Notes: generated by a model not told the origin, from the sequence alone. Numbered from the stretch's first letter, positions 54,370-64,000 are shown. The stretch: DNA of 64,000 nt from an uncultured Algibacter sp. (GCF_947490405.1 NZ_CANLGU010000002.1:372001-436000); one strand, 5' to 3'. Translations and numbers: made by a program.

Positions 54370-57300
54370 ATGAAATTTTTTACCATGAAAATAAAATTAA
54401 GTTTACTTCTTTTTTCGCTTTGTTTAACTACAAATTATGCACAGACCAATCAAGAGATTTGGTCTAACATTTCTAAAAAAGGAGCTTCTATTGGAAAAAA
54501 AATGATCAGAAAAACAGAGCCTTCTAAATCTATTTTCTATCATTTGAATGTAAATGCATTGAAAAACACATTAAATTTTTCTTCAAAAAAAACAAAAAGT
54601 AATAAAACACCTAATCAAATTATAAAATTTCCAAATAGTGAAGGTGGTTTTGATGAATTTAGAGTTGAAGAATCATCAATGTTAGAACCTGCTTATCAAG
54701 AAAAGCATCCAGAAATTAGAACATATATTGGTCAAAACATTAACAATCCAGCTTCAATAATTAGTTTTAGTATTACTCCTCAGGGATTACATGCCATGAC
54801 TTTATCATCAAAAACAGGAACTCAGTTTATTGATCCTTATTCAGGTAATGACACATATATTGTTTATGATAAGGGTGATCTTCCAGTTCTGACAAAAGGG
54901 TTTAAATGCCTTGTGCCTGATGATGTAATAGTATTGGATAGTAATAACAAAAAGTCTGGACTTCAAAAAAATGCTAATGACAGAAAACTTAGAACGTTTA
55001 GGTTGGCTTTAGCTTCTACTATTGAGTATTCACAATTTCACTGGCAAGCAGCTGGTTTAAATAATCTTAGCTCTGTTGAAGATAGAAAAGCGGCTGTATT
55101 AGCCGCTATGGTAGTTACCATGAATCGTGTTAATACCATTTTTCAAAGGGATTTAGCTATTAAAATGACTTTGGTAGATAATAGTAATCTTATTTTTATT
55201 CTATCAGATAATTTTTCTAATGATAATGCCAGTGCTTTAATAAATGAAAGCCAAACTGAAATAGATGCTGCTGCTGTATCAACTCCTTTTACTTATGATA
55301 TTGGACACACTTTTAGTACCGGTGGTGGCGGACTAGCTGCCTTAAATTCTCCTTGTGTACCGGGAAGCAAAGCTGAGGGAATTACAGGTTTACCGTCTCC
55401 TGTAGGAGACGCTTACGATATTGATTTTGTTTCCCATGAAATGGGACATCAATTTGGTGCGCCACATACCTTTAATGGAGATGCTGGTAATTGTGCAGGA
55501 GACAATAGAACTGCCAGTAATGCTTATGAACCTGGGAGTGGAACTACCATTATGGCATATGCAGGAATTTGTCCACCACAAAATGTACAAAATAGTGGAG
55601 ATGCTTATTTTCATCAAAAGAGTATCCAGATGATATGGGACAATATTACCACAGGTAGTAGTACATGTGGTGCTGAGACTGATTTAGTAAATAATGCACC
55701 AATTGCAAATGCTGGACCTAATTATACAATTCCTGTTTCTACAGCTTATAAACTAGTTGGTAGTTCGACTGATCCTGATGGAATTTCTGGACATACTTAC
55801 ACTTGGGAACAATACGATTTAGGTCCCACTGGATTACCTCAAGAGAATAACCTAACAGGACCTTTAGTACGCTCTTATGAAGGGACATCTAATCCAGTTA
55901 GGAATATACCTAAATTTGATGAATATGTTGCGGCTGGTGGATCAACTACTTGGGAAAAAATACCTTCAGTTAACAGAACGATGACTTTTGCTTTAACAGT
56001 TCGTGATAATGATGTAGTAGGAGCTAATGGTGGTGGGCAGACGGATGTTGACTTTGTGGATATTATTGTAGATAGTACAGACCCATTTACTGTAGTAAAT
56101 CCGTTTTCTTGGGCTCAAGGTTCTACACAAAATATAGAATGGGTAGTTGGACAATCAGCTGATGTAGGTGGTATTAATTGCCAAACTGTAAGCATAAAAC
56201 TATCTACTGATGGAGGGTTAACTTTTCCTACTATTATTACAGCAGCAACCCCTAACGACGGTTCTTTTTCTTATACTGTTCCTTCTATACCAAGCACAAG
56301 TAATGCAAGAATTTTAATTGAAGCTGTAGATAATATATTTTATGATGTTTCAGATTTTAATTTTTCTATTTCTACAGATCCAGACTTTTTTATAGCAAAT
56401 GAAATTCTCACAACAATTGAATGTGGAGATGAAATGGTAGTTTATAATTTTGATTACATAACAGTAAATGGGTTTTCAGAGAATACAACTTTTAGCGCAT
56501 TAGGATTGCCTAGTAGTGCAACAGCTGTTTTTTCTCCCACAGCCAGAACAACTTCAGGTAATGTTACTTTAACTATTAGTAATTTGGACGGAGTATCTCA
56601 GGGGGATTATAATTTTATTATTCGAGGAGTTAATGCTACTAGTACCAAGAATAAAAATGAAATACTTCCTTTATATAATGGTGTTTGTCCTTCTGTTGGA
56701 AATACTGAATATGATACAAGAACAACATTTGTTCAATTCAATACTATAACAGAGTTTTCTCCAGCTATGAAAACACAAGGTTACACGGACTATAGTGCTA
56801 CTCCAACAGATGTTAACAGGGGTACTTTATATAATTTATCTGTTAATGTAGATACTGATGGAGCATTTACCACAAATACAAAGGTTTGGATAGATTGGAA
56901 CCAAAATTGTGTTTTTGATGCTGGCGAAGAATATGATATGGGTAATGCTACTAATATTGCTAATGGTCCTACAGGAGAGAGCCCAAGAGGAATAACAATA
57001 CCTACAGATGCACTTTTAGGAAATACAATTATGAGAGTTTCTACTAAGTTTTTAGGGGATGGTACTGTAGGTTCGTGTGAGAACGATTTTGATGGAGAAG
57101 TTGAGGATTATAGCCTAAATATTATGCCAACGCTATCTGTAGAGGAATTTGGTTTTGAGAATTTTGTATTATATCCTAATCCAAATAAGGGTCAGTTTAC
57201 TGTAAAGTTAGATACAGCATTATTAAATAAAGTGAAAATTGAAATTATAGACTTAAGGGGTAGAGCAGTATATAACAAACTCTATACTATAGGAGGAGAT

Positions 57301-57405
57301 TTTGAGGAAAATATAAACTTAAAAAGTATACAGTCAGGTATGTATATTTTAACGGTCAGTGATGGGCAAAGGAAGTCTATTAGAAAGATTATAATAGAAA
57401 AATAA
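54370..57405 (+). CDS. T9SS-secreted reprolysin-type metalloprotease
   Basis: About 1011 residues from MKFFTMKIKLSLL. An upstream ATG at 54340 is possible, and the signal peptide would end near NYAQ in either case. Then come a propeptide of about 180 residues and a zinc protease domain with HEMGHQFGAPHTF (HExxHxxGxxH, about residue 356). A fibronectin-like or Ig-like stretch follows (about 430-830), then a domain with IDWNQNCVFDAGEEYDMG and GEVEDYSL as found in GEVED proteins, and a T9SS tail (LYPNPNKGQF through GMYILTVSDGQRKSIRKI). A secreted or surface protease. Confidence 0.92.
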   Translation: MKFFTMKIKLSLLLFSLCLTTNYAQTNQEIWSNISKKGASIGKKMIRKTEPSKSIFYHLNVNALKNTLNFSSKKTKSNKTPNQIIKFPNSEGGFDEFRVEESSMLEPAYQEKHPEIRTYIGQNINNPASIISFSITPQGLHAMTLSSKTGTQFIDPYSGNDTYIVYDKGDLPVLTKGFKCLVPDDVIVLDSNNKKSGLQKNANDRKLRTFRLALASTIEYSQFHWQAAGLNNLSSVEDRKAAVLAAMVVTMNRVNTIFQRDLAIKMTLVDNSNLIFILSDNFSNDNASALINESQTEIDAAAVSTPFTYDIGHTFSTGGGGLAALNSPCVPGSKAEGITGLPSPVGDAYDIDFVSHEMGHQFGAPHTFNGDAGNCAGDNRTASNAYEPGSGTTIMAYAGICPPQNVQNSGDAYFHQKSIQMIWDNITTGSSTCGAETDLVNNAPIANAGPNYTIPVSTAYKLVGSSTDPDGISGHTYTWEQYDLGPTGLPQENNLTGPLVRSYEGTSNPVRNIPKFDEYVAAGGSTTWEKIPSVNRTMTFALTVRDNDVVGANGGGQTDVDFVDIIVDSTDPFTVVNPFSWAQGSTQNIEWVVGQSADVGGINCQTVSIKLSTDGGLTFPTIITAATPNDGSFSYTVPSIPSTSNARILIEAVDNIFYDVSDFNFSISTDPDFFIANEILTTIECGDEMVVYNFDYITVNGFSENTTFSALGLPSSATAVFSPTARTTSGNVTLTISNLDGVSQGDYNFIIRGVNATSTKNKNEILPLYNGVCPSVGNTEYDTRTTFVQFNTITEFSPAMKTQGYTDYSATPTDVNRGTLYNLSVNVDTDGAFTTNTKVWIDWNQNCVFDAGEEYDMGNATNIANGPTGESPRGITIPTDALLGNTIMRVSTKFLGDGTVGSCENDFDGEVEDYSLNIMPTLSVEEFGFENFVLYPNPNKGQFTVKLDTALLNKVKIEIIDLRGRAVYNKLYTIGGDFEENINLKSIQSGMYILTVSDGQRKSIRKIIIEK

Positions 57406-57436
57406 AAAGGAAGATTTTGAAATGCTTCTTTATTTT
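57404..57436. terminator. Weak terminator between protease and pth
   Basis: AAGGAAG (57407-57413) pairs with CTTCTTT (57425-57431) around 11 nt, and a T-rich tail follows. It overlaps the convergent pth stop. The stem is short and contains a wobble. Confidence 0.4.
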
Positions 57437-58056
57437 CCGTTAAAGATGTTCATGGTATTATTAACTCCTGCAAGCACAAAAGACTTTATTAGTTCTATTG
57501 ATTTATCAAGGCGTTCAGGAAGTGTTTCGTTTTCTTGCTCCGTCCATTCGCCTAACACATAATCAACTTGTCTTCCCTTACTAAAAGCATCGCTTATACC
57601 AAATCTAAACCGATTGTATTTTGAAGAGTTTAACTTTAGTTGGATATCTCTTAATCCATTGTGTCCACCATCGCTTCCTTTTGTTTTTAAGCGCATACTG
57701 CCAAATGGTAAATTTAAATCGTCGGTGATAATTAGTAGATTTTCTATAGGGATTTTTTCTTTTATTAACCAGTATTGAACAGCTTTTCCGCTGAGGTTCA
57801 TATAGGTGTTAGGTTTTAAAAAAATAAAGGTTCTTCCTTTGAATTTATAAGTTGATAGATCTCCTAATTTTTGAGTTTCAAAGCTTAGATTTTCTTGTTC
57901 GGCAAAGTAATCTAATATTTTAAAACCTATGTTATGGCGGGTGTTTTTGTATTTTTCGCCGATATTTCCTAAGCCTACAATTAAAAATTTTTTCATAGAA
58001 TCTTGTTCTTCAATTTTGGTTTCCTTTTTAAATAAGTTTAACAAAAATTGCCACAT
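57430..58056 (-). CDS. pth: Peptidyl-tRNA hydrolase
   Basis: Recycles stalled peptidyl-tRNA. The core (from MKKFLIVGLGNIGEKYKNTR, residue 21) includes TRHNIGFKILD with the catalytic His, FLKPNTYMNLSG, DDLNLPFG with catalytic Asp and KGSDGGHNGLRDI. The annotated start at 58056 adds a 20-residue Lys/Glu-rich extension (MWQFLLNLFKKE); ATG at 57996 gives the standard 188-residue form, and which is used cannot be decided from sequence alone. Confidence 0.95.
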   Translation of the reverse strand: MWQFLLNLFKKETKIEEQDSMKKFLIVGLGNIGEKYKNTRHNIGFKILDYFAEQENLSFETQKLGDLSTYKFKGRTFIFLKPNTYMNLSGKAVQYWLIKEKIPIENLLIITDDLNLPFGSMRLKTKGSDGGHNGLRDIQLKLNSSKYNRFRFGISDAFSKGRQVDYVLGEWTEQENETLPERLDKSIELIKSFVLAGVNNTMNIFNGK

Positions 58057-58131
58057 GATATTTTATTTTAAGCAAAAATACATTAAACATATCGAAAAAT
58101 TGAGGATAGAAAAGATTATGGCTACTAGCTG

Positions 58132-58214
58132 GTTTTAGAGATTACACAGGAAAGCCTAAAGTTGTATAGGAGTGAGGACTTGTAACGTAAAGCCCGACCC
58201 TTGTGATAACTCCC
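58132..58214 (-). repeat. Dispersed 3'-flanking element, copy 3 (degenerate, 83 bp)
   Basis: Read leftward it starts GGGAGTTATCACAAGGGTCG at 58214, 6 bp past the stop of the 78-residue gene. It continues GGGCTTTACGTTACAAGTCC and reaches a decayed end (TCTCTAAAAC) at 58132. It aligns with copies 1 and 2 along its length. Confidence 0.65.
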
Positions 58215-58219
58215 AAAAA

Positions 58220-58456
58220 TTAATGCTTTTTTTTACGTTGATTATCACGCATTTTATCTAAATTTTCTTTGGTAAGCATGTAGTCTTGTACGTTTTTATC
58301 TTTCCAATTATGATACGTAAATAGTGGGATGACTATTAAAAAGAGACCTGCAACACCGAATCCGATAAGCTTTTGAGTATAATGGACATCTAATGTAAAC
58401 CCTAAAGCAATACTTGTTATTGCAGCGATTGCTAAAATTAGGATGAGATATTTCAT
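58220..58456 (-). CDS. Small membrane protein of unknown function
   Basis: 78 residues. Two hydrophobic helices (about 2-19 and 29-49: MKYLILILAIAAITSIALGF, and LIGFGVAGLFLIVIPLFTY) are followed by a charged tail ending DNQRKKKH. No family name is known to me, but the form is common in flavobacteria. It lies 15 bp downstream of the ClC gene in the same direction, so a shared transcript is likely. Confidence 0.78.
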   Translation of the reverse strand: MKYLILILAIAAITSIALGFTLDVHYTQKLIGFGVAGLFLIVIPLFTYHNWKDKNVQDYMLTKENLDKMRDNQRKKKH

Positions 58457-58471
58457 GAATTCTTTTATTAT

Positions 58472-60259
58472 TTATTGGGTAAAGTTTATTAATTGTTGCC
58501 TGTAAGCTGTTAATAGTTTTGATCTTGAGATATAACCAAAGTACTTTCCGTTTTTAATAACGGGTAAATTCCAAGCGCCACTGGATTTGAATTTATTCAT
58601 AATATCATTCATGCTATCTTCATTGTAATCAATAATTCCTGCGTCTGCATGCATAAGGTTTGAAGCCTCCACTTTCTCGTAGAGGTCCGCATCAAACATC
58701 ATGTGTCTAATATCATCTAAACGGATAACGCCCAAAAATTCGTGATTATCATTAACAACAGGGAAGTGATTTCTAGAGGATTTTGCGACGGCATTTTTTA
58801 GAATTTCTCCTAGTTTCATTTCGGGTTTTAGGATGATAAAATTTGTTTCGATAACTTTATCTATATCTAAAACCATAAGGACGTTTTTATCTTTATCGTG
58901 GGTCATTAATTCTCCACGCTGCGCTAGTTTAAGTGTATAAATAGAATGTGAAACATAGTATTTTGTTATGGCAAATGAAATGGCAGCGACTATCATTAGT
59001 GGAACAAATAGCTCGTAGCCTCCAGTAATTTCTGCAATAAGGAATATGGCAGTTAATGGTGCATGAAGAACACCTGCCATTAATCCCGTCATGCCAATAA
59101 GTGTGAAGTTAGATTCTGAAACTTGAAAATCTAACCCCATATTATTAATAATTTTTGCAAAGGCATTGCCTATAGCACTTCCCATAACTAAGGTTGGAAT
59201 AAAAACACCACCTACACCACCTGCACCAAACGTAGTAGTCATGGCAATTGCCTTAAAAATAGCGATACCTAATAATAGGGAGATAACAATCCAGATGTTT
59301 GATAAGTCTAAATTAAAGGGTGTATTACCAATGGCGGACAAATGATCGCCTTTTAAAAGGTTATTCATAATACCATAACCCTCACCATAAAGCGGCGGGA
59401 TAAAATAAAGCATGGTACCTATAGCCAAACCTCCAATGAGTAGCCTTAGTGCTCTACTTTCAAATTGTTTAAAAAAATTGGTAATTGCGAAAAATACTTT
59501 AGAAAAATATACAGAAGCAAAAGCGGTAACTAAACCTAATAGGGCATAAAATGCTATATCGTTTACTTCAAATTTATCAGTCAGTTCAAATCTTAAAAGC
59601 ACGTCTGTACCAGTAAATAAATACGATGTTACTACTGCAGAGACTGAAGCTAAAAGTAAAGGTACTAAAGAGGTAAAGGCAATATCCAAACTAAAAATTT
59701 CTATGGCAAAAACTATGGCAGCAATGGGGGCTTTAAACATAGATGCCATAGCACCTGCAGCGGCACAACCAATTAAAAGCATTCTGGTTTTAGTATTCAT
59801 TCGAAATAAACGTGCCGCATTTGAACCTAATGCTGAACCCACGCTTACTGCTGGCCCTTGTAATCCAACCGATCCTCCAAAACCTACTGTTAAAGGCGCT
59901 GTAATTAGTGCTGCATAAATATTATATCTTGGAATAATACCATTAAGTTTGGAGATAGCATGTAATGTTGTAGAAATACCGTGCCCAATATGTTTTTTTA
60001 ACCAGGTTTGCTTAATTATATAAACTAGCAAGAGCCCTATTATTGGTAGAATAAAATATAATGAGCTTTGATAATCTTGAAAAATATATAAGCTAAAAAA
60101 ATACCTGATGTAGTGTGTGAGGTTTTTTAGAGTTACTGTACCTAAACCTGCTAAAAAACCAACTAAAATGCTTAAAGCGTAAATAAACTGACGTTCAGAA
60201 ATATGCTTGTATTTCCAGATTAAGAATTTCCGCAATAGTTTTTTTGAGCTAAAAGGCAT
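58472..60259 (-). CDS. ClC-family chloride/anion channel protein with CBS pair
   Basis: 595 residues, ten or more membrane helices (about 30-440) and two CBS domains (about 445-590, with HFPVVNDNHEFLGVIRLDD and NLPVIKNGKYFGYISRSK). Selectivity loops are recognisable. HIGHGISTTL replaces the GSGIP signature, with His93 at the Ser107 position. GFGGSVGLQGPAVSVG carries Gln134 where E. coli ClC has the gating Glu148. FAIEIF has Ile188 where the proton Glu203 would be. An uncoupled anion channel is therefore more likely than an H+/Cl- exchanger. Confidence 0.9.
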   Translation of the reverse strand: MPFSSKKLLRKFLIWKYKHISERQFIYALSILVGFLAGLGTVTLKNLTHYIRYFFSLYIFQDYQSSLYFILPIIGLLLVYIIKQTWLKKHIGHGISTTLHAISKLNGIIPRYNIYAALITAPLTVGFGGSVGLQGPAVSVGSALGSNAARLFRMNTKTRMLLIGCAAAGAMASMFKAPIAAIVFAIEIFSLDIAFTSLVPLLLASVSAVVTSYLFTGTDVLLRFELTDKFEVNDIAFYALLGLVTAFASVYFSKVFFAITNFFKQFESRALRLLIGGLAIGTMLYFIPPLYGEGYGIMNNLLKGDHLSAIGNTPFNLDLSNIWIVISLLLGIAIFKAIAMTTTFGAGGVGGVFIPTLVMGSAIGNAFAKIINNMGLDFQVSESNFTLIGMTGLMAGVLHAPLTAIFLIAEITGGYELFVPLMIVAAISFAITKYYVSHSIYTLKLAQRGELMTHDKDKNVLMVLDIDKVIETNFIILKPEMKLGEILKNAVAKSSRNHFPVVNDNHEFLGVIRLDDIRHMMFDADLYEKVEASNLMHADAGIIDYNEDSMNDIMNKFKSSGAWNLPVIKNGKYFGYISRSKLLTAYRQQLINFTQ

Positions 60260-60273
60260 ACTATAAAACTAAC

Positions 60274-60298
60274 AAAAAATCCCGCGCTAGCGGGATTT
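60274..60298 (-). terminator. Terminator of aspS
   Basis: AAATCCCGC pairs with GCGGGATTT around GCTA, with a T run after it when read leftward, 6 bp past the aspS stop at 60304. Confidence 0.88.
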
Positions 60299-60303
60299 AA
60301 TTT

Positions 60304-62058
60304 TTATGATTTTAGATTAAGTTTTAAACTTAATTCTGTTAATTGTTCTTCATCAATTGGAGCAGGTGCATCTATCATCACATCACGACCAGAGTTGTTT
60401 TTAGGAAACGCAATAAAATCTCTTATGGTTTCTTGACCGCCTAAAATTGCAACTAATCTATCTAGTCCGAAGGCTAAACCACCATGTGGCGGAGCACCAT
60501 ATTGAAAGGCATCCATAAGGAAGCCGAATTGTGCTTTAGCTTCTTCAGGTGTAAAACCTAAATAATCAAACATTAAAGACTGCGTTTCTTTATCATGAAT
60601 TCTTATTGAGCCACCACCAATTTCATTACCATTCAATACTAAATCATAAGCATTGGCTTTTACAGCTCCGGGGTTTGTTTTTAATAATTCTAATTGCCCT
60701 GGTTTTGGTGATGTAAATGGGTGATGCATGGCATGATAACGTTCTGTTTCTTCATCCCATTCTAATAATGGAAAATCCATAACCCAAAGCGGAGCAAACT
60801 CATTAGGTTTACGCAAACCTAAACGTTCTGCTAATTCCATACGTAAAGCACTTAGTTGTGCACGCACTTTATTTATATTGCCAGAAAGCACACAAATTAA
60901 ATCACCTGGTTTTGCTCCTGTTACCTCTGCCCATTTTGCTAAGTCGTCTTGATCGTAGAATTTATCTACAGACGATTTAAAAGTTCCATTATCATTACAA
61001 CGGGAATAAACCATGCCTAATGCCCCTACTTGTGGACGTTTCACCCAGTTAATTAATTTATCAATTTCTTTTCTGGTATATGTGTTTCCTCCAGGAACAG
61101 CAATACCAACTACGAGTTCTGCTGAATTAAATACATTGAAATCTTTATGTTGGGCAACCTCATTTAACTCACCAAACTCCATCCCAAAACGAATGTCTGG
61201 TTTGTCGTTTCCATACAAGCGCATGGCATCATCGTATAAGATTCTAGGGAATTTATTAACGTCAATACCGTTTACTTCTTTTAATAAATGACGTGTTAAT
61301 CCTTCAAACGCATTTAAAATATCTTCTTGCTCAATAAACGCCATTTCACAATCAATTTGTGTAAATTCTGGTTGTCTATCAGCACGTAAATCTTCATCTC
61401 TAAAACATTTTACAATCTGGAAGTATTTATCCATACCACCAACCATCAACAATTGTTTGAAGGTTTGAGGTGATTGTGGTAAAGCATAAAACTGTCCCTC
61501 ATTCATTCTTGATGGGACTACAAAATCGCGAGCACCTTCGGGGGTCGATTTTATCAGATAAGGTGTTTCAATTTCAATAAAACCTTCTTTGGATAAATAA
61601 TTTCTAACTTCTTGAGTAACTTTATGTCTAAAAATTAAACTCTCTTTTACAGGATTTCGACGAATATCTAAGTAACGGTATTTCATTCTTAAATCTTCAC
61701 CACCGTCTGTTTTATCTTCAATAGTAAAAGGTGGTAATTTTGCTTCGTTTAGAATGGTTAATTCTGAAACTAAAATTTCAATATCTCCAGTGGGTATATT
61801 TGGGTTTTTTGAAGCACGCTCAATCACAGTTCCTTTAACTTGAATAACAAACTCGCGACCTAAGTTTTGTGCTTGTTCAATTAAATCTTTAGAGGTGCGT
61901 TCTTCATCAAATACTAACTGCGTTATACCGTATCGATCACGTAAATCTACCCAAACAATAAAACCTTTATCTCTAGATTTCTGAACCCATCCTGCTAAGG
62001 TTACTTCTCTATTGATATGTGCTGCTCTTAATTCGCCGCAATTATGACTTCTGTACAT
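60304..62058 (-). CDS. aspS: Aspartate-tRNA ligase
   Basis: 584 residues from [20 protein letters not shown]; an upstream in-frame start adds 13 atypical residues. The N-terminal OB anticodon-binding domain (about 1-110, [20 protein letters not shown]) precedes a class II core. Motif 2 is [19 protein letters not shown], there is a bacterial GAD insertion (about 280-410), and motif 3 reads [15 protein letters not shown]. It charges tRNA-Asp. It has its own terminator and is a single gene. Confidence 0.96.
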   Translation of the reverse strand: MYRSHNCGELRAAHINREVTLAGWVQKSRDKGFIVWVDLRDRYGITQLVFDEERTSKDLIEQAQNLGREFVIQVKGTVIERASKNPNIPTGDIEILVSELTILNEAKLPPFTIEDKTDGGEDLRMKYRYLDIRRNPVKESLIFRHKVTQEVRNYLSKEGFIEIETPYLIKSTPEGARDFVVPSRMNEGQFYALPQSPQTFKQLLMVGGMDKYFQIVKCFRDEDLRADRQPEFTQIDCEMAFIEQEDILNAFEGLTRHLLKEVNGIDVNKFPRILYDDAMRLYGNDKPDIRFGMEFGELNEVAQHKDFNVFNSAELVVGIAVPGGNTYTRKEIDKLINWVKRPQVGALGMVYSRCNDNGTFKSSVDKFYDQDDLAKWAEVTGAKPGDLICVLSGNINKVRAQLSALRMELAERLGLRKPNEFAPLWVMDFPLLEWDEETERYHAMHHPFTSPKPGQLELLKTNPGAVKANAYDLVLNGNEIGGGSIRIHDKETQSLMFDYLGFTPEEAKAQFGFLMDAFQYGAPPHGGLAFGLDRLVAILGGQETIRDFIAFPKNNSGRDVMIDAPAPIDEEQLTELSLKLNLKS

Positions 62059-62106
62059 AGTTAAATTTTGATGTGCAAATTTACGTAACTTCTGCAATTA
62101 TTAATC

Positions 62107-62135
62107 AAAAAGCCCTAACAATTGTTAGGGCTTTT
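62107..62135 (-). terminator. Terminator after the RND permease gene
   Basis: AAAAGCCCTAACA pairs with TGTTAGGGCTTTT around a tight loop, with a T run when read leftward. It is about 160 bp past the RND stop; the gap 62136-62294 holds no gene, only a 9-bp hairpin (62185-62212) and AT-rich DNA. Confidence 0.8.
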
Positions 62136-62294
62136 CTTCGCTATTAACTAATCCTCCTGATCAAAGAACAAAAGGATCTTTTTAAAACAACTTAAAAGAT
62201 GAAAAGTTGTTTAAACTGTCAGAAAATATCTGAGTGGCAAGAATACAAATTTCTTGAGGATACCAATACAAATTTTCGAAGAGCTGTTATTAAA

Positions 62295-64000
62295 TTAGTC
62301 CAAACGTTGATCCATATTAAACACTTCCTGTGTCATCAATTCTTCATTTGTCGACACACGATTTTTATACAACCACATTTTAAATTTAGTTGCTAAGAAA
62401 AACAGAATAGGCACGACAATTAACGTAAGGAAGGTAGCTACGAATAAGCCGTAAATAACAGTCCAAGCCAATGGCCCCCAGAAAATTACGTTATCGCCAC
62501 CAACATAAATGTTAGCATCAAATTCACTAAACAAGGTAAAGAAGTTGATATTTAAACCTGTGGCTAATGGTATTAACCCGAGAATTGTTGTGATGGCGGT
62601 TAATAATACGGGGCGCAAACGCGCTTTACCGCCTTTTACAATAGCTTCAATTAAATCGTTAGTTTGTAAATAGTGGTTGTCTTCTATGTCTAGTTTCACC
62701 TTTTTTCTATCTATCAACAGTTGTGTGTAATCGAGTAAAACTACACCGTTGTTTACTACAATACCCGCAAGCGAAATGATACCCATCATGGTCATCATAA
62801 TTACAAAGGCACTTCCAGTAATTACAATACCTCCAAATACACCAATTAAACTTAAGAAAATGGCCAACATGATAATAGCCGGTTTAGATACTGAGTTAAA
62901 TTGAAATATTAAAATAAAGAAGATTAAACCTAAGCCAGAGAAAAATGCACCCATTAAGAACGCCATTTGTTTATTCTGTTCTTCAATTTGGCCTGTGTAA
63001 TCTACTTTTACACTATCTGGTTTTTCGGTAAAACTATTCATCTCATTTTGAATTTTTGAAACTATAGCACCTGCATCAGTAAACCCTGGAGCTAATGCTG
63101 AATACAAAGTAACTACACGACGCACATCACGATGTTTTATAGCGCTAAATCCAGAATTGTTATTTTGTTTAGCCACTGTAGAAACTGGAATTTCCTTAAT
63201 TTGCCCTGAAGCCATATCTCTAAATGTGATTTTCTGATTGAAAATAGCACTTGTGTTATATCGGTTTTCTTCGTTAAAACGAACATAGATATCATAATCT
63301 TCACCATCCTTTTTATAAATACCTGCTTTGGCTCCAAATATAGAATTACGTAATTGCTGACCAACTTGTCCTGCAGTTACACCTAATTCACCTGCTTTTT
63401 TTCGATCTACTAAAACCTGCATCGAAGGTTTAGATTTGTTTACATCAATCTTTAATTCATCAATACCTTGAATATTTTTAGAATTGATAAAATCACGCAT
63501 TTTTTCGGCAGTAGCAATTAGTTCACCGTAATCTTCACCTTCTAATTCTAAATTAATAGGATAACCCGCAGGAGGCCCAACAGCATCTTTTTCAACAGAA
63601 ATAGCAACACCAGGATAAATGCCTTTTAACGCTTCTTGTACTTTTTTAAGTAGTACGTTACTATCTGCACCGTCTCTAAATTTATATTCTCGCATGGTGG
63701 CAGTTATCTTTCCACGATGTGGCATTTCTGCAGCAGAACCACCATCAGTTTGTGGGTTTCCTGCACCTTCGCCAACTTGAGACACCGCACTTTCTGTTAA
63801 GAAATTAAAGTCGCCTTTCATATAGGCGTCTTCGTTTATAATTTTATAAACACGCTTTTCTATGTCTTTTGTAATGGCATTGGTTTTCTTAATGTCTGTA
63901 CCTTCAGGGTATTCTATATAAACAATAATTTGATTTGGTGTATTGTCTGGAAAGAATTCCACTTTTGTACGTTGGCTCCCAACCGATGCGCCAAAGCCCA
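62295..64000 (-). CDS. RND-family efflux permease, C-terminal part
   Basis: At least 568 residues; the reading frame is still open at 64000 (it continues as GASVGSQRTKVEFFPDNTPN), so the true start is outside the window. The visible part contains a periplasmic pore-domain stretch (VYIEYPEGTDIKKTNAIT, about 10-300 with PSMQVLVDRKKAGELGVTAG). It then has the second membrane half with six helices (about 330-530, including GIISLAGIVVNNGVVLLDYT and KARLRPVLLTAITTILGLIP). This is the AcrB/HAE1-type transporter that exports drugs or lipids with an adaptor protein. The adaptor and outer-membrane genes are not in view. Confidence 0.93.
   Translation of the reverse strand, partial: GFGASVGSQRTKVEFFPDNTPNQIIVYIEYPEGTDIKKTNAITKDIEKRVYKIINEDAYMKGDFNFLTESAVSQVGEGAGNPQTDGGSAAEMPHRGKITATMREYKFRDGADSNVLLKKVQEALKGIYPGVAISVEKDAVGPPAGYPINLELEGEDYGELIATAEKMRDFINSKNIQGIDELKIDVNKSKPSMQVLVDRKKAGELGVTAGQVGQQLRNSIFGAKAGIYKKDGEDYDIYVRFNEENRYNTSAIFNQKITFRDMASGQIKEIPVSTVAKQNNNSGFSAIKHRDVRRVVTLYSALAPGFTDAGAIVSKIQNEMNSFTEKPDSVKVDYTGQIEEQNKQMAFLMGAFFSGLGLIFFILIFQFNSVSKPAIIMLAIFLSLIGVFGGIVITGSAFVIMMTMMGIISLAGIVVNNGVVLLDYTQLLIDRKKVKLDIEDNHYLQTNDLIEAIVKGGKARLRPVLLTAITTILGLIPLATGLNINFFTLFSEFDANIYVGGDNVIFWGPLAWTVIYGLFVATFLTLIVVPILFFLATKFKMWLYKNRVSTNEELMTQEVFNMDQRLD

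Noticed and set aside
62185-62212. 9-bp hairpin AAACAACTT/AAGTTGTTT as a second terminator of the RND gene
   Set aside because: No T run on the leftward strand and a better terminator lies at 62107-62135.
62199-62396. Rightward 65-residue frame at the end of the RND gene
   Set aside because: Overlaps the RND 3' end antisense; no signal peptide or family resemblance.
1-64000. tRNA, rRNA, CRISPR array, insertion sequence, prophage or defence island
   Set aside because: No tRNA cloverleaf, repeat-spacer array, transposase, integrase, restriction, or toxin-antitoxin gene was seen on either strand; gaps between genes are mostly under 300 bp.

Overview
The window is chromosomal DNA from a member of the Flavobacteriaceae (Bacteroidota), probably a marine or other aquatic heterotroph. 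The evidence is AT-rich sequence, starts without Shine-Dalgarno motifs, type IX secretion (T9SS) sorting domains (PNPF/PNPN), many SusD-like 'CxxDDD' lipoprotein leaders, TPR-fused sensor kinases, a DUF6428/ArsR pair, a GlsF/OlsF-type lipid acyltransferase, and palindromic intergenic repeats of types I associate with this family. No rRNA, tRNA, CRISPR array, insertion sequence, integrase or phage gene was seen. Most of the window is ordinary core genome; I found no convincing defence system or biosynthetic cluster.

Layout. 1-6 kb: partial GNAT and DinB-like genes, a short SSB, the NAD de novo pair nadB-nadA, and a conserved but uncharacterised 603-residue protein resembling FMN TIM-barrel enzymes. 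6-9 kb: PEP carboxylase and a possible 54-residue membrane peptide bracketed by terminators. 9-20 kb: a nitrogen-assimilation block (amt-glnK-amt-porin reading left, gltB-gltD reading right from a shared 0.5-kb intergenic region). 20-25.5 kb: two different TPR-sensor-kinase/response-regulator pairs (LytS/LytTR and NarL type) separated by a tiny lipoprotein gene. 25.6-32.5 kb: seven consecutive rightward genes for exported proteins, two with clear internal repeats and one with a T9SS tail. 32.6-37.4 kb: class 1 fructose-bisphosphatase, then an operon of GNAT, aspartate kinase and a bifunctional N-/O-acyltransferase.

37.5-44.5 kb reads left: an arsenic-type regulator/DUF6428/arsenate-reductase-like operon without an adjacent efflux pump, a TM2-domain protein, a DUF4199-DUF1801-VOC-VOC-TauE operon beneath a membrane-anchored LuxR-type regulator, a 2-hydroxyacid dehydrogenase and a cupin. 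44.7-54.3 kb: a housekeeping run (mgtE, rsmA, DUF4286, GNAT, TPR, serS, HTTM, ribF, lipoprotein). 54.3-64 kb: a large secreted T9SS metalloprotease, pth, a ClC-family protein lacking the usual gating and proton glutamates, aspS, and the C-terminal part of an RND efflux permease running off the right edge.

The least expected structure is not a gene. A dispersed intergenic element occurs three times (37407-37494, 44532-44731, 58132-58214), each time just after the stop codon of a neighbouring gene and always in the same orientation relative to that gene, with GCGTTA/TAACGC-type ends and internal complementarity. It could be a structured 3'-UTR RNA or a non-autonomous mobile palindrome. Other points worth following are the ClC substitutions, the 603-residue enzyme-like protein, the four-repeat exported protein, and the micro-lipoprotein between two signalling systems.
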